Below are positions 21,100 through 30,741 of a stretch of 64,000 bases of DNA, in pieces. The translations under genes were made by a program, and so were the position numbers. Positions within the stretch are counted from its first letter, which is position 1. Every line of letters begins with the position of its first letter. The stretch lies in NCBI RefSeq assembly GCF_000763135.2, contig NZ_JRPR02000002.1:62001-126000 (forward strand), read 5' to 3'. The DNA comes from Helicobacter jaachi. Lineage in GTDB: Bacteria; Campylobacterota; Campylobacteria; Campylobacterales; Helicobacteraceae. The notes under the pieces are model-generated. The model had not been told where the DNA came from. It made no database searches and worked only from the letters and a program-made list of their open reading frames with translations.

Positions 21100-21669
21100 T
21101 TAGTTTGTAGGATTTGTGGGGATATAGTCTTCAACGCCTATGGTGATGTTAAGCGTTAGGTTTTTGAAAAGCACTCTATTCTTACTGCGCTCATAATAAA
21201 ATTCCTGCCCGCCGCGCACAAACCATTGCACAAACGCACCATTATTTGCCACCCGCTTGCCCTCGCCATCAAAAATATCTCTTGCTGCTAAAATATCGCT
21301 AAACAAAGTAGGATAGCTCACCTCGCCAAAGAATCCACGCGCAGCCATCCATTTTGCGCGGCACTCTTTCATCACACAAACTTCTTTTTGGGTGATATTA
21401 ATAGTCCCAATAGGTTTGCCAAGCTTGTATAATTCGATAGTGAGATTTTTGCCCTTGTATTTGAGCGAGGCAAAGTCGTAGAATTTCACACGCGGCGTGT
21501 CAATTAATAGAATCTTAAACTTTGTAGGTTCTAAAACAGGGGGTTGCTTAGCATTTGTCTCTGGGTCTTGATACAAATCCTCAAATAACGAGCAGGCAGC
21601 AAAAACAAAGCAAAGCAGCACAAGAAGGCTGCTTTTAAATATTTGCTTAAAGATACCCATCGCACGCAT
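21100..21669 (-). CDS. Outer-membrane-type lipoprotein, FlgQ-like candidate
   Basis: 189 residues with a lipoprotein signal peptide: hydrophobic stretch and lipobox FAACS, lipidated Cys near residue 26. The rest is beta-rich, with KFKILLIDTPRVKFYDFASL and a C-terminal FKNLTLNITIGVEDYIP. It follows the LPP20-family gene by 29 bases. In Campylobacter the pair flgP-flgQ (LPP20 lipoprotein plus a small outer-membrane protein) builds the flagellar basal disk; assignment here rests on order and size and is tentative. Confidence 0.5.
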   Translation of the reverse strand: MRAMGIFKQIFKSSLLVLLCFVFAACSLFEDLYQDPETNAKQPPVLEPTKFKILLIDTPRVKFYDFASLKYKGKNLTIELYKLGKPIGTINITQKEVCVMKECRAKWMAARGFFGEVSYPTLFSDILAARDIFDGEGKRVANNGAFVQWFVRGGQEFYYERSKNRVLFKNLTLNITIGVEDYIPTNPTN

Positions 21670-21698
21670 GGCTTGCCCTAGATTCTATAAATACGAGC

Positions 21699-22409
21699 TT
21701 ATGCTCGTGCGTTAGAGAGGATTCTGTGCCAGATTCTGCCATCAAGCTTTAGCTCCATATTCACTTGGCATAAGCCGTCTTTATACACAGTTTCAAGCAC
21801 TTCAGCATTGCGGATAAGCGCTTGCACTTTTGTTTTAACAGTTGAGCTTTGTAGCATCATATCGCGCACGGTATCTTGGGCATTTACTCTAATGCCATAC
21901 ATTTTTTCGCCAATTTGTCTATACGCATCTACAATCGCCGCACGCTTCGCCATAGCAAAGGCTTGAGAGGGAGAGAGTGAATTCTCTGGTGAAACGCCTA
22001 TACCCACCGCGCTCAAAGTGATTTCATTTTCTGGTGTGAGCATGGGGGAATTAGGGATATTGCTATTATCGCCCCGCCCGATGTATTCATTATCTCTATC
22101 AAACTTTGGCTCTAAATTATCCTTATTTAAGCCCGGCACCTCGACTTTTTCAACCACAAGTGTATTAATCTTTTGATTGCCGCTTGTGGGCTTTGAGATA
22201 AGATTTGGATTGGTGTTATATCCAGGCATTGGCGGATAAGTAGGTGCTTGGATAGGCGAATATACAGGCTGATTGCTAGCGCTTGGGGGGATTAAGCCAT
22301 TATTAGCCCCGCCTGTGCTATCACCAACATTTAGTAAATCTCCGCAACCACTAAACGCGAATACAGCAAAACTCGCAACGATTGAACTCTTAAGCAAACC
22401 ATTTTTCAT
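21699..22409 (-). CDS. LPP20-family lipoprotein, FlgP-like candidate
   Basis: 236 residues. Lipoprotein signal peptide with FAFSGCG lipobox (Cys near 22), a Pro/Asn-rich linker (about 30-90), then an LPP20 domain: AFAMAKRAAIVDAYRQIGEKMYGI followed by VQALIRNAEVLETVYKDGLCQVNMEL. FlgP of Campylobacter has the same domain and forms concentric disk rings under the outer membrane. Other LPP20 proteins are surface antigens of unknown role, so the flagellar role is inference strengthened by the neighbour. Confidence 0.65.
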   Translation of the reverse strand: MKNGLLKSSIVASFAVFAFSGCGDLLNVGDSTGGANNGLIPPSASNQPVYSPIQAPTYPPMPGYNTNPNLISKPTSGNQKINTLVVEKVEVPGLNKDNLEPKFDRDNEYIGRGDNSNIPNSPMLTPENEITLSAVGIGVSPENSLSPSQAFAMAKRAAIVDAYRQIGEKMYGIRVNAQDTVRDMMLQSSTVKTKVQALIRNAEVLETVYKDGLCQVNMELKLDGRIWHRILSNARA

Positions 22410-22507
22410 ATTCAGTCCTTTGAATTAAATTTCAAAGCAGGTTAAAGCAAGTAGTGTTCCATATTTTTATTTCTCATATCGCGCTTTATAGAATCTAGCC
22501 CTTAATC

Positions 22508-23248
22508 TCACTCCTCTAAAATCACAAATGGCTTTTGTTTTGAGGCATTAAGCGGCTTAGATTCTGTATTTTGCTTTTTTACATCTGCATTAGCGCGTAA
22601 ATCTGTTTTTACATTTGGCGTAGCGGTGCGCACCTGTGAGTGTAAGAAATCTAGCGCATAATCTGTTTTTGCAAGCCTAGCCGCACTTAGAGAGAGTTTT
22701 GGCATATAAGCTTGCAGGTCTTTTACGCGCCGTGAAATATCCTCAAAATACGCAATTGCCATTTTGTCGCGCTCCTTATCTTTCTCCCAGCTAAAGCCTT
22801 TGTTATAGGATTTAATCACCTCATACCAATTTCCCTTGCGCACTTTATACCAATATGTTAGCTCCTCAAGTGCCGTGAAAGAGGCAAAATCATCATCGCG
22901 TATGAGCAGCTCGCCTACCATATTACGCATAAAATTAGAATCTGTTTGCTTATGTTTTTTTAGAATACCCGGAATATGCGCATGGTAAATGCCAGCGGAG
23001 GGGTCTGCGAAATTTATACGATATTCGCCAGCACATGATTCTTTCCACGCAATGGCTGCCATAGTGTAGCCAAAGCCACTTTTTGCGCCATATTTAAAGG
23101 CTTTAAGTATAACTTGCTTTTGATTTTTGTTAAAATCTTTTGGCTGCACACATTTGCCCTCAATCTTATGAAGTGGCAAGGCATAGCCTACAAGCACATA
23201 GAGTGCTAATAAGCCTAAAATAACGCTACATTGCCGCATAAATCGCAT
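22508..23248 (-). CDS. Secreted protein with lysozyme/transglycosylase-like fold
   Basis: 246 residues. N-terminal signal peptide (ILGLLALYVLVGYALP), then a domain with YTMAAIAWKESCAGEYRI and FADPSAGIYHAH, resembling the ES motif and following segment of soluble lytic transglycosylases, and later WYKVRKGNWYEVIKSYNKGFSW, matching the YN-G part. A peptidoglycan-cleaving periplasmic role is inferred. The C-terminal 60 residues are polar and probably disordered. A shorter start (second Met, residue 4) is equally possible. Confidence 0.6.
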   Translation of the reverse strand: MRFMRQCSVILGLLALYVLVGYALPLHKIEGKCVQPKDFNKNQKQVILKAFKYGAKSGFGYTMAAIAWKESCAGEYRINFADPSAGIYHAHIPGILKKHKQTDSNFMRNMVGELLIRDDDFASFTALEELTYWYKVRKGNWYEVIKSYNKGFSWEKDKERDKMAIAYFEDISRRVKDLQAYMPKLSLSAARLAKTDYALDFLHSQVRTATPNVKTDLRANADVKKQNTESKPLNASKQKPFVILEE

Positions 23249-23369
23249 ACGCTCTCCCTTAAATCAAATGCTCCTAAAATCATACGCCTAACTTTAGCTT
23301 GCCTAAATAACTTTTTAATAACTCTGCGTTACAATGCCACAATCATATCTAAAAATTAAAGGAATATCT

Positions 23370-25445
23370 TTGAATCCGCTACATTTGCCCTTGCTTGTTG
23401 AGATTCTTACCGAAGAACTCCCCGCAATCCCGCTTTTAAAAGAACTCCCTCATATGGTAGAAAAATGGCAGCGCATTGCCCAAAAATCTGGCATTACCTC
23501 AAAGCCGCTTTTGTATTACACGCCGCGTCGTATTGTGCTTTATGAGGAGCAATTCCCCACACGCACGCAAGATAGGCTTATAGAATCTTTTGGTGCGCCC
23601 ATTAGCATTGCTTTTATTGATGGTGATAAGACAAAGGGTCTTACCAAAGCTGGAGAGAGTTTTTATAAAAAGTTAGGGTTAAGCCCTGATACGCCGCTGC
23701 AAACAGCACAAAAGGATAATAAAGAAGTGCTTTATTACTCCACTATGCAAGCAGGTGTGCCTACAAGCACGCTTATAGGAGACATACTTAAAGAATGGCT
23801 TGTGGCGTTAAATTTTGGCAAAAGTATGCTTTGGGGGGATTTGCATGAGAGCTTTATCCGTCCTGTGCGCAATATACTTGTCTTGCTTGGGGAGGAGAGC
23901 ATTCATCTTAGCGCCTTTGGGCTACATAGTATGCCACAGACTTATGTGCATCGAGATGTAAGCTTTGAGCCTTATGCGGTAAGCTCGCCAAATGCGTATT
24001 TTGAGATACTAAAAAATGGCAAGGTGCTATTGTGCCAAGATGAGCGTAGGGCGAAAATCTTGCAAGAAATTGCGCATATAGAATCTACGCAGGGCATTCA
24101 AGTAGAAGTAGATAAAGATTTATTAGATGAAATTGTGGCTATTACAGAATATCCACGCGCGGCTTATGGGAGCTTTGATGAGGCGTTTTTGCGCCTGCCA
24201 AGTGAGGTAATTATCACTTCTATGAAAGATAATCAACGCTATTTTGCCACTTATAAAAATAATGCTTTGCATAATGGTTTTATTATGGTGTCTAATTCCA
24301 CTGCGCCAGAGTTAAAGCTCATTGTGCAGGGTAATCAAAAGGTGCTTAAAGCGCGCCTTGCTGATGCAGTGTTTTTTTATGAAAATGATTTAAAAACAGG
24401 TTTTGAACCTAAGCGTCTATCCCAAATTGTGTTTGTTGAGAGTTTAGGCTCTATGCTTGATAAAACTAAGCGTGAAAATGTTCTAGCCCTTATGCTGCTT
24501 AAAGCATATAGTGCGCATATAGAGGATAATATTACGCACGCAGGCGAGATTCTAAGCAGTGCGATTAAGTATGCTAAGGCAGATTTGCTCACAGAAATGG
24601 TGTATGAATTTCCAGAATTACAGGGCATTATGGGCTTTTACTATGCTAAAAGCTTTGGTATGCCCCCACTTGTCGCCCAAGCCATTAAAGAGCAGTATCT
24701 CCCTACGGGCGAGGATAGCGCGCTGCCCAGCAATATGATAAGTGCGATTGTAGCGCTAAGCATTAAGCTTGATAATATTTTTAGCCTTTTTAGTATTGAT
24801 AAGATTCCCACAGGCTCAAAGGACCCTTTTGCGCTAAGGAGAGCAGCAAATGGCGTGATTAAAATCATATGGCATTTTGGATTAGATTTTGATTTGCACA
24901 AAGATTTAGCAGCACTTTACCAAGCAGGCGGCTATAAGCCTAGCGATTTAGGCAAGATAGAATCTTTTTTCCTTGAGCGATTAGAGGGTATGCTAAAGCT
25001 TAATCCCTCTATTATTCGCTGCGTGCTTAATGCGCGTGTCAATAATCACAAAGTGCGCAATCTTAAGACATTACTAGCAAATGCCAACGCACTTCATACA
25101 TTTTTTGAGAAAAGTGATAAGCAGGCTTTGGTGGCATTATTTAAGCGCGTGGCAAATATTTTAAGTGATGATATTATGCCTACGCATATTGATGAGCATT
25201 TACTGCGCCTAAAAGAAGAAATTGCACTTTATAAAGCACTAAAACATCTTAAATCCCAGCATTTTGCAAGCATTGAGGAGCATATAAGCGCGCTTTTTGC
25301 GCTTAAAGAGCCTTTGGAAGCTTTCTTTGAATCTGTGCTTGTTAATGATACAAATCCAGCCATTAAGACTAATCGGCAAATGCTCATTTTTAGCATTTAT
25401 AATGAATTTTTGCGCATAGGAGATATTAAGGATATCACGCTATGA
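23370..25445 (+). CDS. glyS: Glycyl-tRNA synthetase beta subunit
   Basis: 691 residues if it starts at TTG 23370, which follows AAAGGA; the frame is open 12 codons more. N-terminus LLVEILTEELPAIPL is the family signature; GxxF/ESFGAPISIAF follows, and the DALRI-like tail ends the protein. Works with GlyQ (not in the window) as an alpha2beta2 enzyme. The stop overlaps the start of an ABC permease by four bases, an unusual operon partner. Confidence 0.95.
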   Translation: MNPLHLPLLVEILTEELPAIPLLKELPHMVEKWQRIAQKSGITSKPLLYYTPRRIVLYEEQFPTRTQDRLIESFGAPISIAFIDGDKTKGLTKAGESFYKKLGLSPDTPLQTAQKDNKEVLYYSTMQAGVPTSTLIGDILKEWLVALNFGKSMLWGDLHESFIRPVRNILVLLGEESIHLSAFGLHSMPQTYVHRDVSFEPYAVSSPNAYFEILKNGKVLLCQDERRAKILQEIAHIESTQGIQVEVDKDLLDEIVAITEYPRAAYGSFDEAFLRLPSEVIITSMKDNQRYFATYKNNALHNGFIMVSNSTAPELKLIVQGNQKVLKARLADAVFFYENDLKTGFEPKRLSQIVFVESLGSMLDKTKRENVLALMLLKAYSAHIEDNITHAGEILSSAIKYAKADLLTEMVYEFPELQGIMGFYYAKSFGMPPLVAQAIKEQYLPTGEDSALPSNMISAIVALSIKLDNIFSLFSIDKIPTGSKDPFALRRAANGVIKIIWHFGLDFDLHKDLAALYQAGGYKPSDLGKIESFFLERLEGMLKLNPSIIRCVLNARVNNHKVRNLKTLLANANALHTFFEKSDKQALVALFKRVANILSDDIMPTHIDEHLLRLKEEIALYKALKHLKSQHFASIEEHISALFALKEPLEAFFESVLVNDTNPAIKTNRQMLIFSIYNEFLRIGDIKDITL

Positions 25446-26563
25446 AAGGCTTTTATGAGATTTTTCTCCTTGAATTAAAGGCAATTTTTACTTCTGTTTC
25501 GGCTATGCTTATTATTTTTGGCGGCTCGCTTTTTTATTTATTTTTATATCCTACGCCCTATTATAAAGATGTGGTGAGTGCGCAAAAAGTGGCTATTATT
25601 GATTATGATAGCACCACTTCTTCGCGTGAGTTAATCCGTTTTTTTAAGGCCTCGCCCTACTTAGATGTAGAAGAGGTATTTTATAGCCCACAAGATGCGC
25701 AAGAGCTTATAGAATCTAATCGCGTGTATGGCTTGCTCATTATTCCTAATGATTTTGAAAAGCACCTCTATGAGCGTATTCCACCAACTATTGCCATTAT
25801 GGCAAATGCTTCTTATTTGCTTATTTATGGTGCGATTGCAAATGCTGCCACTGACGCCATTAGTGCGTTTAATGCCTATCTTAAACAAAAGCAAAATATT
25901 ACAGAATATGATATCTTAGTCCCTAAGCTTATTCCGCTTTTTAACCCCTCTATGGGCTATATTAATTACACATTAGCGCCTATTTTAATTTTTATCTTGC
26001 ATCAAACGCTTATAGCCGGTGCAGGTGTGATTGGTGGCACGCAAAATCAGCAATTTATACAAGGTGCTAGGACATATTATGCATGGGCAAATCCGCTTAT
26101 TATTGTGCTATCAAAGCTGATGGTGTTTTTTTGCATTTATAGTGTGCTATTTTTGCTGTATTTTGGCTTTGCGTATGCGTTTTATGGTGTGCATGTGCAT
26201 GCGCATATTCTTGAATTTTGGCTTTTTAGCATTGCTTTTATTTTATCTACTGCGGCATTTGGCATATTTTTTGGCACGCTTTTACCTAATCGCGCGCTTT
26301 CAACACAAATTATTATGCTCGCCTCAATGCCTATTGTCTTTTTGCTAGGCTTTATGTGGCCTAAAGCTCAAATTGCCCCATGGGCTAGCGATGTAGTGGC
26401 ATTTTTACCAGCATATCATGGTATAAATGGGCTTTTGGAGCTTAATCAAATGGGCGCTAGCTTTGGCAGCGTGTGGGATTATTTTATGAGTTTATTATTT
26501 TTAGGCGCGCTATACATCGCTGCAAGCACTTTTATGATTTATAAAAGGACGGATAGAATCTAG
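25442..26563 (+). CDS. ABC-2 type export permease
   Basis: 373 residues, about six membrane segments: one at residues 12-33, a large extracytoplasmic domain (about 35-170), then five clustered in 175-370. The pattern VAIIDYDSTTSSRELIRFF and YGLLIIPNDFEKHL is that of ABC2_membrane_3 permeases such as YhhJ/HefI-type. It is translationally coupled to glyS and converges with another permease gene. No ATPase is adjacent; it may use those at 36.8-38.8 kb or another. Substrate unknown. Confidence 0.82.
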   Translation: MKGFYEIFLLELKAIFTSVSAMLIIFGGSLFYLFLYPTPYYKDVVSAQKVAIIDYDSTTSSRELIRFFKASPYLDVEEVFYSPQDAQELIESNRVYGLLIIPNDFEKHLYERIPPTIAIMANASYLLIYGAIANAATDAISAFNAYLKQKQNITEYDILVPKLIPLFNPSMGYINYTLAPILIFILHQTLIAGAGVIGGTQNQQFIQGARTYYAWANPLIIVLSKLMVFFCIYSVLFLLYFGFAYAFYGVHVHAHILEFWLFSIAFILSTAAFGIFFGTLLPNRALSTQIIMLASMPIVFLLGFMWPKAQIAPWASDVVAFLPAYHGINGLLELNQMGASFGSVWDYFMSLLFLGALYIAASTFMIYKRTDRI

Positions 26564-26608
26564 ATTCTATAAACGCGCGGTGTTGCATATTACACGGGTT
26601 TTGCGAGC

Positions 26609-27697
26609 TTATACTTGCTTTTTATAGCTTGCCACTGCCCAGAGATTAAGCGCAATAGCAAAAAGCGCAAGGGCGAGCAAATCTTGCCACAAATGCGCTA
26701 AGTGACTACCTTTAAGAAAAATACTGCGTAGGGCTTCTATAAAATATTTAAGCGGATTAAAATATGCTAGATATTGCGCAAATGTGGGCATTGACTTCAC
26801 AGAAGTATAAAGTCCGCTCATCAAAACCAAAATAAGCACAAAGAAAAACATCACAAACATCGCCTGCTGCATATTGCTTGAATAATTTGAAATCACAAGC
26901 CCAAAGCCCGCCACCACAAATATATACACTAAGCTAAAAAGATAAATAAGCCCATAGCTCCCCTGTGAGCTAAAGCCATAAACCGCCCACGCAAGCACAA
27001 AGCAAAGCGTAATCACAATAAGCCCAATAATCCAATAAGGAATGAGCTTTGCGATGATTAGGTTAAAGCGCGATATGGGCGTTACATTAAGCTGCTCCAA
27101 ATTGCCCTTTTGCTTTTCGCCCACGATATTAAACGCAGGCAAAAAACCGCAAATCATCGTAAGTACCATGGCTAAGAGTGCAGGAATCATATAAATTTTA
27201 TAATCAAGTTTGGGATTAAAATAATAATTACCAAAAATCATATCCCCCATATTTGCGCTATTTGCATTGATATGGGCTGATTTTTGCGCACCAAAAGTAG
27301 CAATAATATTTGCTAAATAGCTAGAGCCAAGTAAGCCTTTAGTAGCATTTATGGCATTAGCATAAATGCCCACATGCGCACTTTTAAAGCGTGTGATATT
27401 AAGCTCAAAGTGTGCGGGGATTTCAAGCACAATATCGCATTGATTATTATTGATACAAGTATGAGTATCATCTACGGATATAATCTTAAAATACGCGCCC
27501 GCGCCAATTTTGGCTATAAGCTGGCGTGAAAGGCTAGATTTATCAAAATCTAAAATGCCAAGATTAATGTTTTTTATCTCCATATTTGCCGCAAAAGGCA
27601 TAACTAGCACCACCATAATAGGAAACATTACAATAAGTTTAGGGATAAATTTCCCACGCAGGATTTGCTTAAATTCTTTTTGAATAAGAAATAGCAT
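26609..27697 (-). CDS. ABC-2 type export permease (YbhR-like)
   Basis: 362 residues with one N-terminal membrane segment, an extracytoplasmic domain with LGILDFDKSSLSRQLIAKI and CDIVLEIPAHFE, and five C-terminal segments including VGEKQKGNLEQLNVTPISRF, the conserved loop of this permease type. It follows the sister permease by three bases; together they form the inner-membrane pair of a YbhSR-like exporter. It shares the promoter and operator near 28911. Confidence 0.85.
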   Translation of the reverse strand: MLFLIQKEFKQILRGKFIPKLIVMFPIMVVLVMPFAANMEIKNINLGILDFDKSSLSRQLIAKIGAGAYFKIISVDDTHTCINNNQCDIVLEIPAHFELNITRFKSAHVGIYANAINATKGLLGSSYLANIIATFGAQKSAHINANSANMGDMIFGNYYFNPKLDYKIYMIPALLAMVLTMICGFLPAFNIVGEKQKGNLEQLNVTPISRFNLIIAKLIPYWIIGLIVITLCFVLAWAVYGFSSQGSYGLIYLFSLVYIFVVAGFGLVISNYSSNMQQAMFVMFFFVLILVLMSGLYTSVKSMPTFAQYLAYFNPLKYFIEALRSIFLKGSHLAHLWQDLLALALFAIALNLWAVASYKKQV

Positions 27698-27700
27698 TTT

Positions 27701-28798
27701 TCAAAGCCTTACTTTAAAAGTTTTTAGGCTAATGAGTAAAATTACACCAAGCATGAGGCTTAAAATCATAAATTCACTCCATACAAAGGCTATGCCAAGC
27801 CCTTGTAGCATAATCTTTTTAAGCGCGATGATAAACCATTTTGCCGGAATGATATGGGAGATGTATTGCAAAATAAGGGGCATAGATTCTATGGGGAACA
27901 TCATGCCTGAAAGCAGCATAATAGGCATCATAAAAAGCATGCCCGATACGAGCATAGCCACAATTTGCGTTTTGGCGATGTTTGATACTAGTAAGCCTAT
28001 ACTTAGTGAAAGTATCAAATACAGCACACACAGGGCTAAAAGCAGCCCAAAAGACCCCACAATGTGCAAATCTAGCAAACTCACGCACACCACAAGCACC
28101 ACCAGCAAGCTTACAAATGAAAGCGTAAAATAAGGCAAAATCTTGCCAAGTATCATCACAAGCGGATTTATAGGGCTTGTAAGCAGCGTTTCCATACTGC
28201 CTAGCTCCTTTTCGCGCACGATTGACACAGAAGTCATCATCGCGCATATTAGCATTAAAATCATGCCTAAAAGACCCGGCACAAAGCTATACGCGCTTTT
28301 GCCTTGAGGATTAAAAAGCATAGTAGTGTGCGGAGTGATGCTTATTTGTGCAGGCTTAAGGCTTTGATGAGATGTAGCAAGGTGGGAGAGTAGCACACCT
28401 TGTGTGAATAGATAAATGCTGCTAGCGCGATTTGCATCACTTGCATCGAGTAAAAGCTGCACGCGCGCAGGCGTGGTATTATCAAATGCCACCACCATGT
28501 CAAGCCTATTATTGGCAAAAATATCTTGTAAATCTTTTTTAGATTCTATAATTTTGTCCAAAGTGAAGTATGGATTGCTGCTTAGCGCGGAAATAAGCTT
28601 GCTAGATAGATAATCTTTTTGCAAATCAAGTAAGGCAAAATTGATATTTTTCACTTCATTATTAAGTGCAAAGCCAAAGAGCAGCAGTTGGATAATTGGC
28701 ATAAGCAGCAGTATCATCATCGTGCGCACATCGCGCAAAATATGATAAAACTCCTTTTTACTAAAAGCAATAAAGGCTTTAAAATGTGTTTGTTTCAT
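27701..28798 (-). CDS. ABC-2 type export permease (YbhS-like)
   Basis: 365 residues, same build: N-terminal segment (MMILLLMPIIQLLLFGFAL), extracytoplasmic domain with INFALLDLQKDYLSSKLISAL, and a five-helix C-terminal part with VREKELGSMETLLTSPINPL, the typical cytoplasmic loop. First gene of a two-permease unit divergent from the TetR regulator; an operator-like TCAAACGATTGTTTT lies 113 bases upstream. ATPases, adaptor and outer-membrane channel are at 36.8-41.0 kb. Confidence 0.85.
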   Translation of the reverse strand: MKQTHFKAFIAFSKKEFYHILRDVRTMMILLLMPIIQLLLFGFALNNEVKNINFALLDLQKDYLSSKLISALSSNPYFTLDKIIESKKDLQDIFANNRLDMVVAFDNTTPARVQLLLDASDANRASSIYLFTQGVLLSHLATSHQSLKPAQISITPHTTMLFNPQGKSAYSFVPGLLGMILMLICAMMTSVSIVREKELGSMETLLTSPINPLVMILGKILPYFTLSFVSLLVVLVVCVSLLDLHIVGSFGLLLALCVLYLILSLSIGLLVSNIAKTQIVAMLVSGMLFMMPIMLLSGMMFPIESMPLILQYISHIIPAKWFIIALKKIMLQGLGIAFVWSEFMILSLMLGVILLISLKTFKVRL

Positions 28799-28910
28799 AT
28801 TGACCTTTTAATCTTGCTAGATTCTATAATGGCGCTAGCTTTGCTTCTAAAAATGGCGCGTAGTCTCACCAAAAGGCGCAAAAGCGATTATAGCATAGAT
28901 TCTATAAAAT

Positions 28911-28927
28911 TCAAACGATTGTTTTAA
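28911..28927. promoter_or_regulatory. Candidate TetR operator 1 (regulator/permease divergent promoter)
   Basis: TCAAACGATTGTTTTAA, an imperfect inverted repeat (AAAC-gatt-GTTT). The same 17 bases occur at 37574-37590, and a more symmetric version at 41111-41126. It lies between the start codons of the YbhS-like permease (28798) and the TetR gene (29007), so it could repress both directions. Confidence 0.7.
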
Positions 28928-29006
28928 TTTATTGCATACATATACCCATTATTTTTAAACTGTTAAGATTATGCTTTTGCTAAGATGTCGCACTTTAGGG
29001 GAGTAA

Positions 29007-29639
29007 ATGAAAGGAGCTAGAGAGAAAATCATACAAATTGCCGCGCAGAGTTTTGCCCAAAATGGCTATGATGGCACTTCCACGCGTGAAATTACAGCAA
29101 AAGCAGGCGTTAATCTCTCCTCCATTTCATATTATTTTGGGGGCAAGGAGGGGTTGTTTAAAGCTGTGATAGAGGAGTGTTTCAAGCCCATTTTGACTTT
29201 TATTGACACTATGGAGGGAAATCCTTCGGGCATTGCGTGTTTAAAGGGTTATCTTAATTTTGCTTATGCCTATATTCATAATCAAACTTATGGGCGCTTT
29301 GTCTTGTGGCTTTTGAGCGCACCACATAGTTTTAGGGCTTTTGTGGTGGCAAATTATATGTCTAGGGTGTTTAGTTTTCTTAAAGGCTGTATGCAAAAGG
29401 GCAAGGATTGCGGCGAGCTAAGGGCGGATTTAGATATAGAATCTGCGTGCCTTATGTTTGTTGGTATGATAAATTTTTATATCCTTAATCAAGATAATAT
29501 TCAAATGCTGCTTCACCCACAGCTTGCCGCTACAAAGCCCGCTGCGCGCAAGAGTGCGCATAAAAAAGATGCAAAGGAAGTGGCTTATTTTGAATATATG
29601 ATAGAAATTTTTCTGCAAGGTGCTGGCACGAATCGATAA
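29007..29639 (+). CDS. TetR-family regulator (CecR-like)
   Basis: 210 residues. N-terminal HTH: REKIIQIAAQSFAQNGYDGTSTREITAKAG then SSISYYFGGKEGLFKAV (residues about 5-52), the CecR/DUF1956-type version. The C-terminal ligand domain contains FVLWLLSAPHSF and an effector pocket that cannot be read. E. coli CecR controls a ybhGFSR exporter of the same composition as the genes here; together with the shared operator at three promoters this makes it the likely repressor of this exporter. Inducer unknown. Confidence 0.85.
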   Translation: MKGAREKIIQIAAQSFAQNGYDGTSTREITAKAGVNLSSISYYFGGKEGLFKAVIEECFKPILTFIDTMEGNPSGIACLKGYLNFAYAYIHNQTYGRFVLWLLSAPHSFRAFVVANYMSRVFSFLKGCMQKGKDCGELRADLDIESACLMFVGMINFYILNQDNIQMLLHPQLAATKPAARKSAHKKDAKEVAYFEYMIEIFLQGAGTNR

Positions 29640-29643
29640 ATTT

Positions 29644-30741
29644 TCAAAACTCCCACCAAATATCCCGCTTTGGCGCAGAATCTAGCTCATAGACTTCTCC
29701 TAAGCGCGGCACACTAATAGGCAATTGATACAAATCACAAAGCTTAATGAGATTTTTAAGCGGTTCATTCCACGCGTGGCTCCCTGCGACAAATCGTCCA
29801 TAGTGGATTGGCATAACCATTTTTGCGTGCAAATCAAGCGCGGCTTGTAGCACTTGAGGCGTGAAAGAATGCGAATATTTCCACGCGATATTGTATTGCC
29901 CATTTTCCAAAATGGCTAAATCCACGCCGCCAAAGGCATTGCCAATGTCCTTAAAATGTGTATAATATCCCCCATCGCCGCTTAAAAATATCTTTTTCCC
30001 TCCAATTTCTAACAAATACGAACTCCATAATGTCCTATCCCACTCTAGCCCCCTACCGGAGCTATGTTGCGCAGGCGTAGCGTGCAGGCGTATATCTGGC
30101 GCTAGAGATACGCTCTCCCACCAATTAAGCTCGGTAATCTTGCTAGATTCTATCCCCCAAAATCGCAAATGAGAACCCACACCAAGAGGCACAATAAAGC
30201 GCTCCACCTGCGCCTTTAGCGCATTAATGGTAGGGTAATCCAAATGGTCATAGTGGTCGTGAGTAATTACAAGCGCATTAATTGTGTTAAAATCCTTAGC
30301 ACTCCAGTGGATATCTGCCTTGAAAGCGCGGTTTATAAAGCTTTTTGGCGAAGCATAATCGCTAAAAACAGGGTCAATGAGCATCGTAAAATCTTTATAA
30401 TTTATAAGCAATGATGAATGCCCAAACCACACTACAGCAGGACTTTGGCTATAAAGCGTATGAAAATTTTCCTCTACAAAGGGTAGTGGCTTATTTGGAG
30501 TAGCGTTTTTAGGCTTAAATAAATAATATTTCGCCACAGCCCACATTGATGCGCGCTCGATGTGGGGCATTTGGGGATTTAGATTCTTAAAATATCCTTT
30601 TTGTTTTTGCGCATTCCATTCAAAATTAGGCTGATGTATGAAGCGCTGCATATCTTCAAGGCTAGGATTGCTCCCTTTAGCGGGATTTTGCGCATAGAGC
30701 ATACTAAACGCCATAAACAAAGCACAAAATATGCGCATCAC
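29644..30741 (-). CDS. Exported MBL-fold hydrolase (NAPE-PLD/UlaG-like)
   Basis: 365 residues with a signal peptide (IFCALFMAFSMLYA). The metallo-beta-lactamase motif is THDHYDHLDY (near 160-170), preceded by VVWFGHSSLLINY and LIDPVFSDYASP, followed by LSGDGGYYTHF and MPIHYGRF, giving a full set of metal ligands of the phospholipase D-like (NAPE-PLD) branch. Acts in the periplasm. It overlaps the rhodanese-like lipoprotein by four bases. Substrate is unknown; a phosphodiester or lactone is possible from the family. Confidence 0.8.
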   Translation of the reverse strand: MMRIFCALFMAFSMLYAQNPAKGSNPSLEDMQRFIHQPNFEWNAQKQKGYFKNLNPQMPHIERASMWAVAKYYLFKPKNATPNKPLPFVEENFHTLYSQSPAVVWFGHSSLLINYKDFTMLIDPVFSDYASPKSFINRAFKADIHWSAKDFNTINALVITHDHYDHLDYPTINALKAQVERFIVPLGVGSHLRFWGIESSKITELNWWESVSLAPDIRLHATPAQHSSGRGLEWDRTLWSSYLLEIGGKKIFLSGDGGYYTHFKDIGNAFGGVDLAILENGQYNIAWKYSHSFTPQVLQAALDLHAKMVMPIHYGRFVAGSHAWNEPLKNLIKLCDLYQLPISVPRLGEVYELDSAPKRDIWWEF

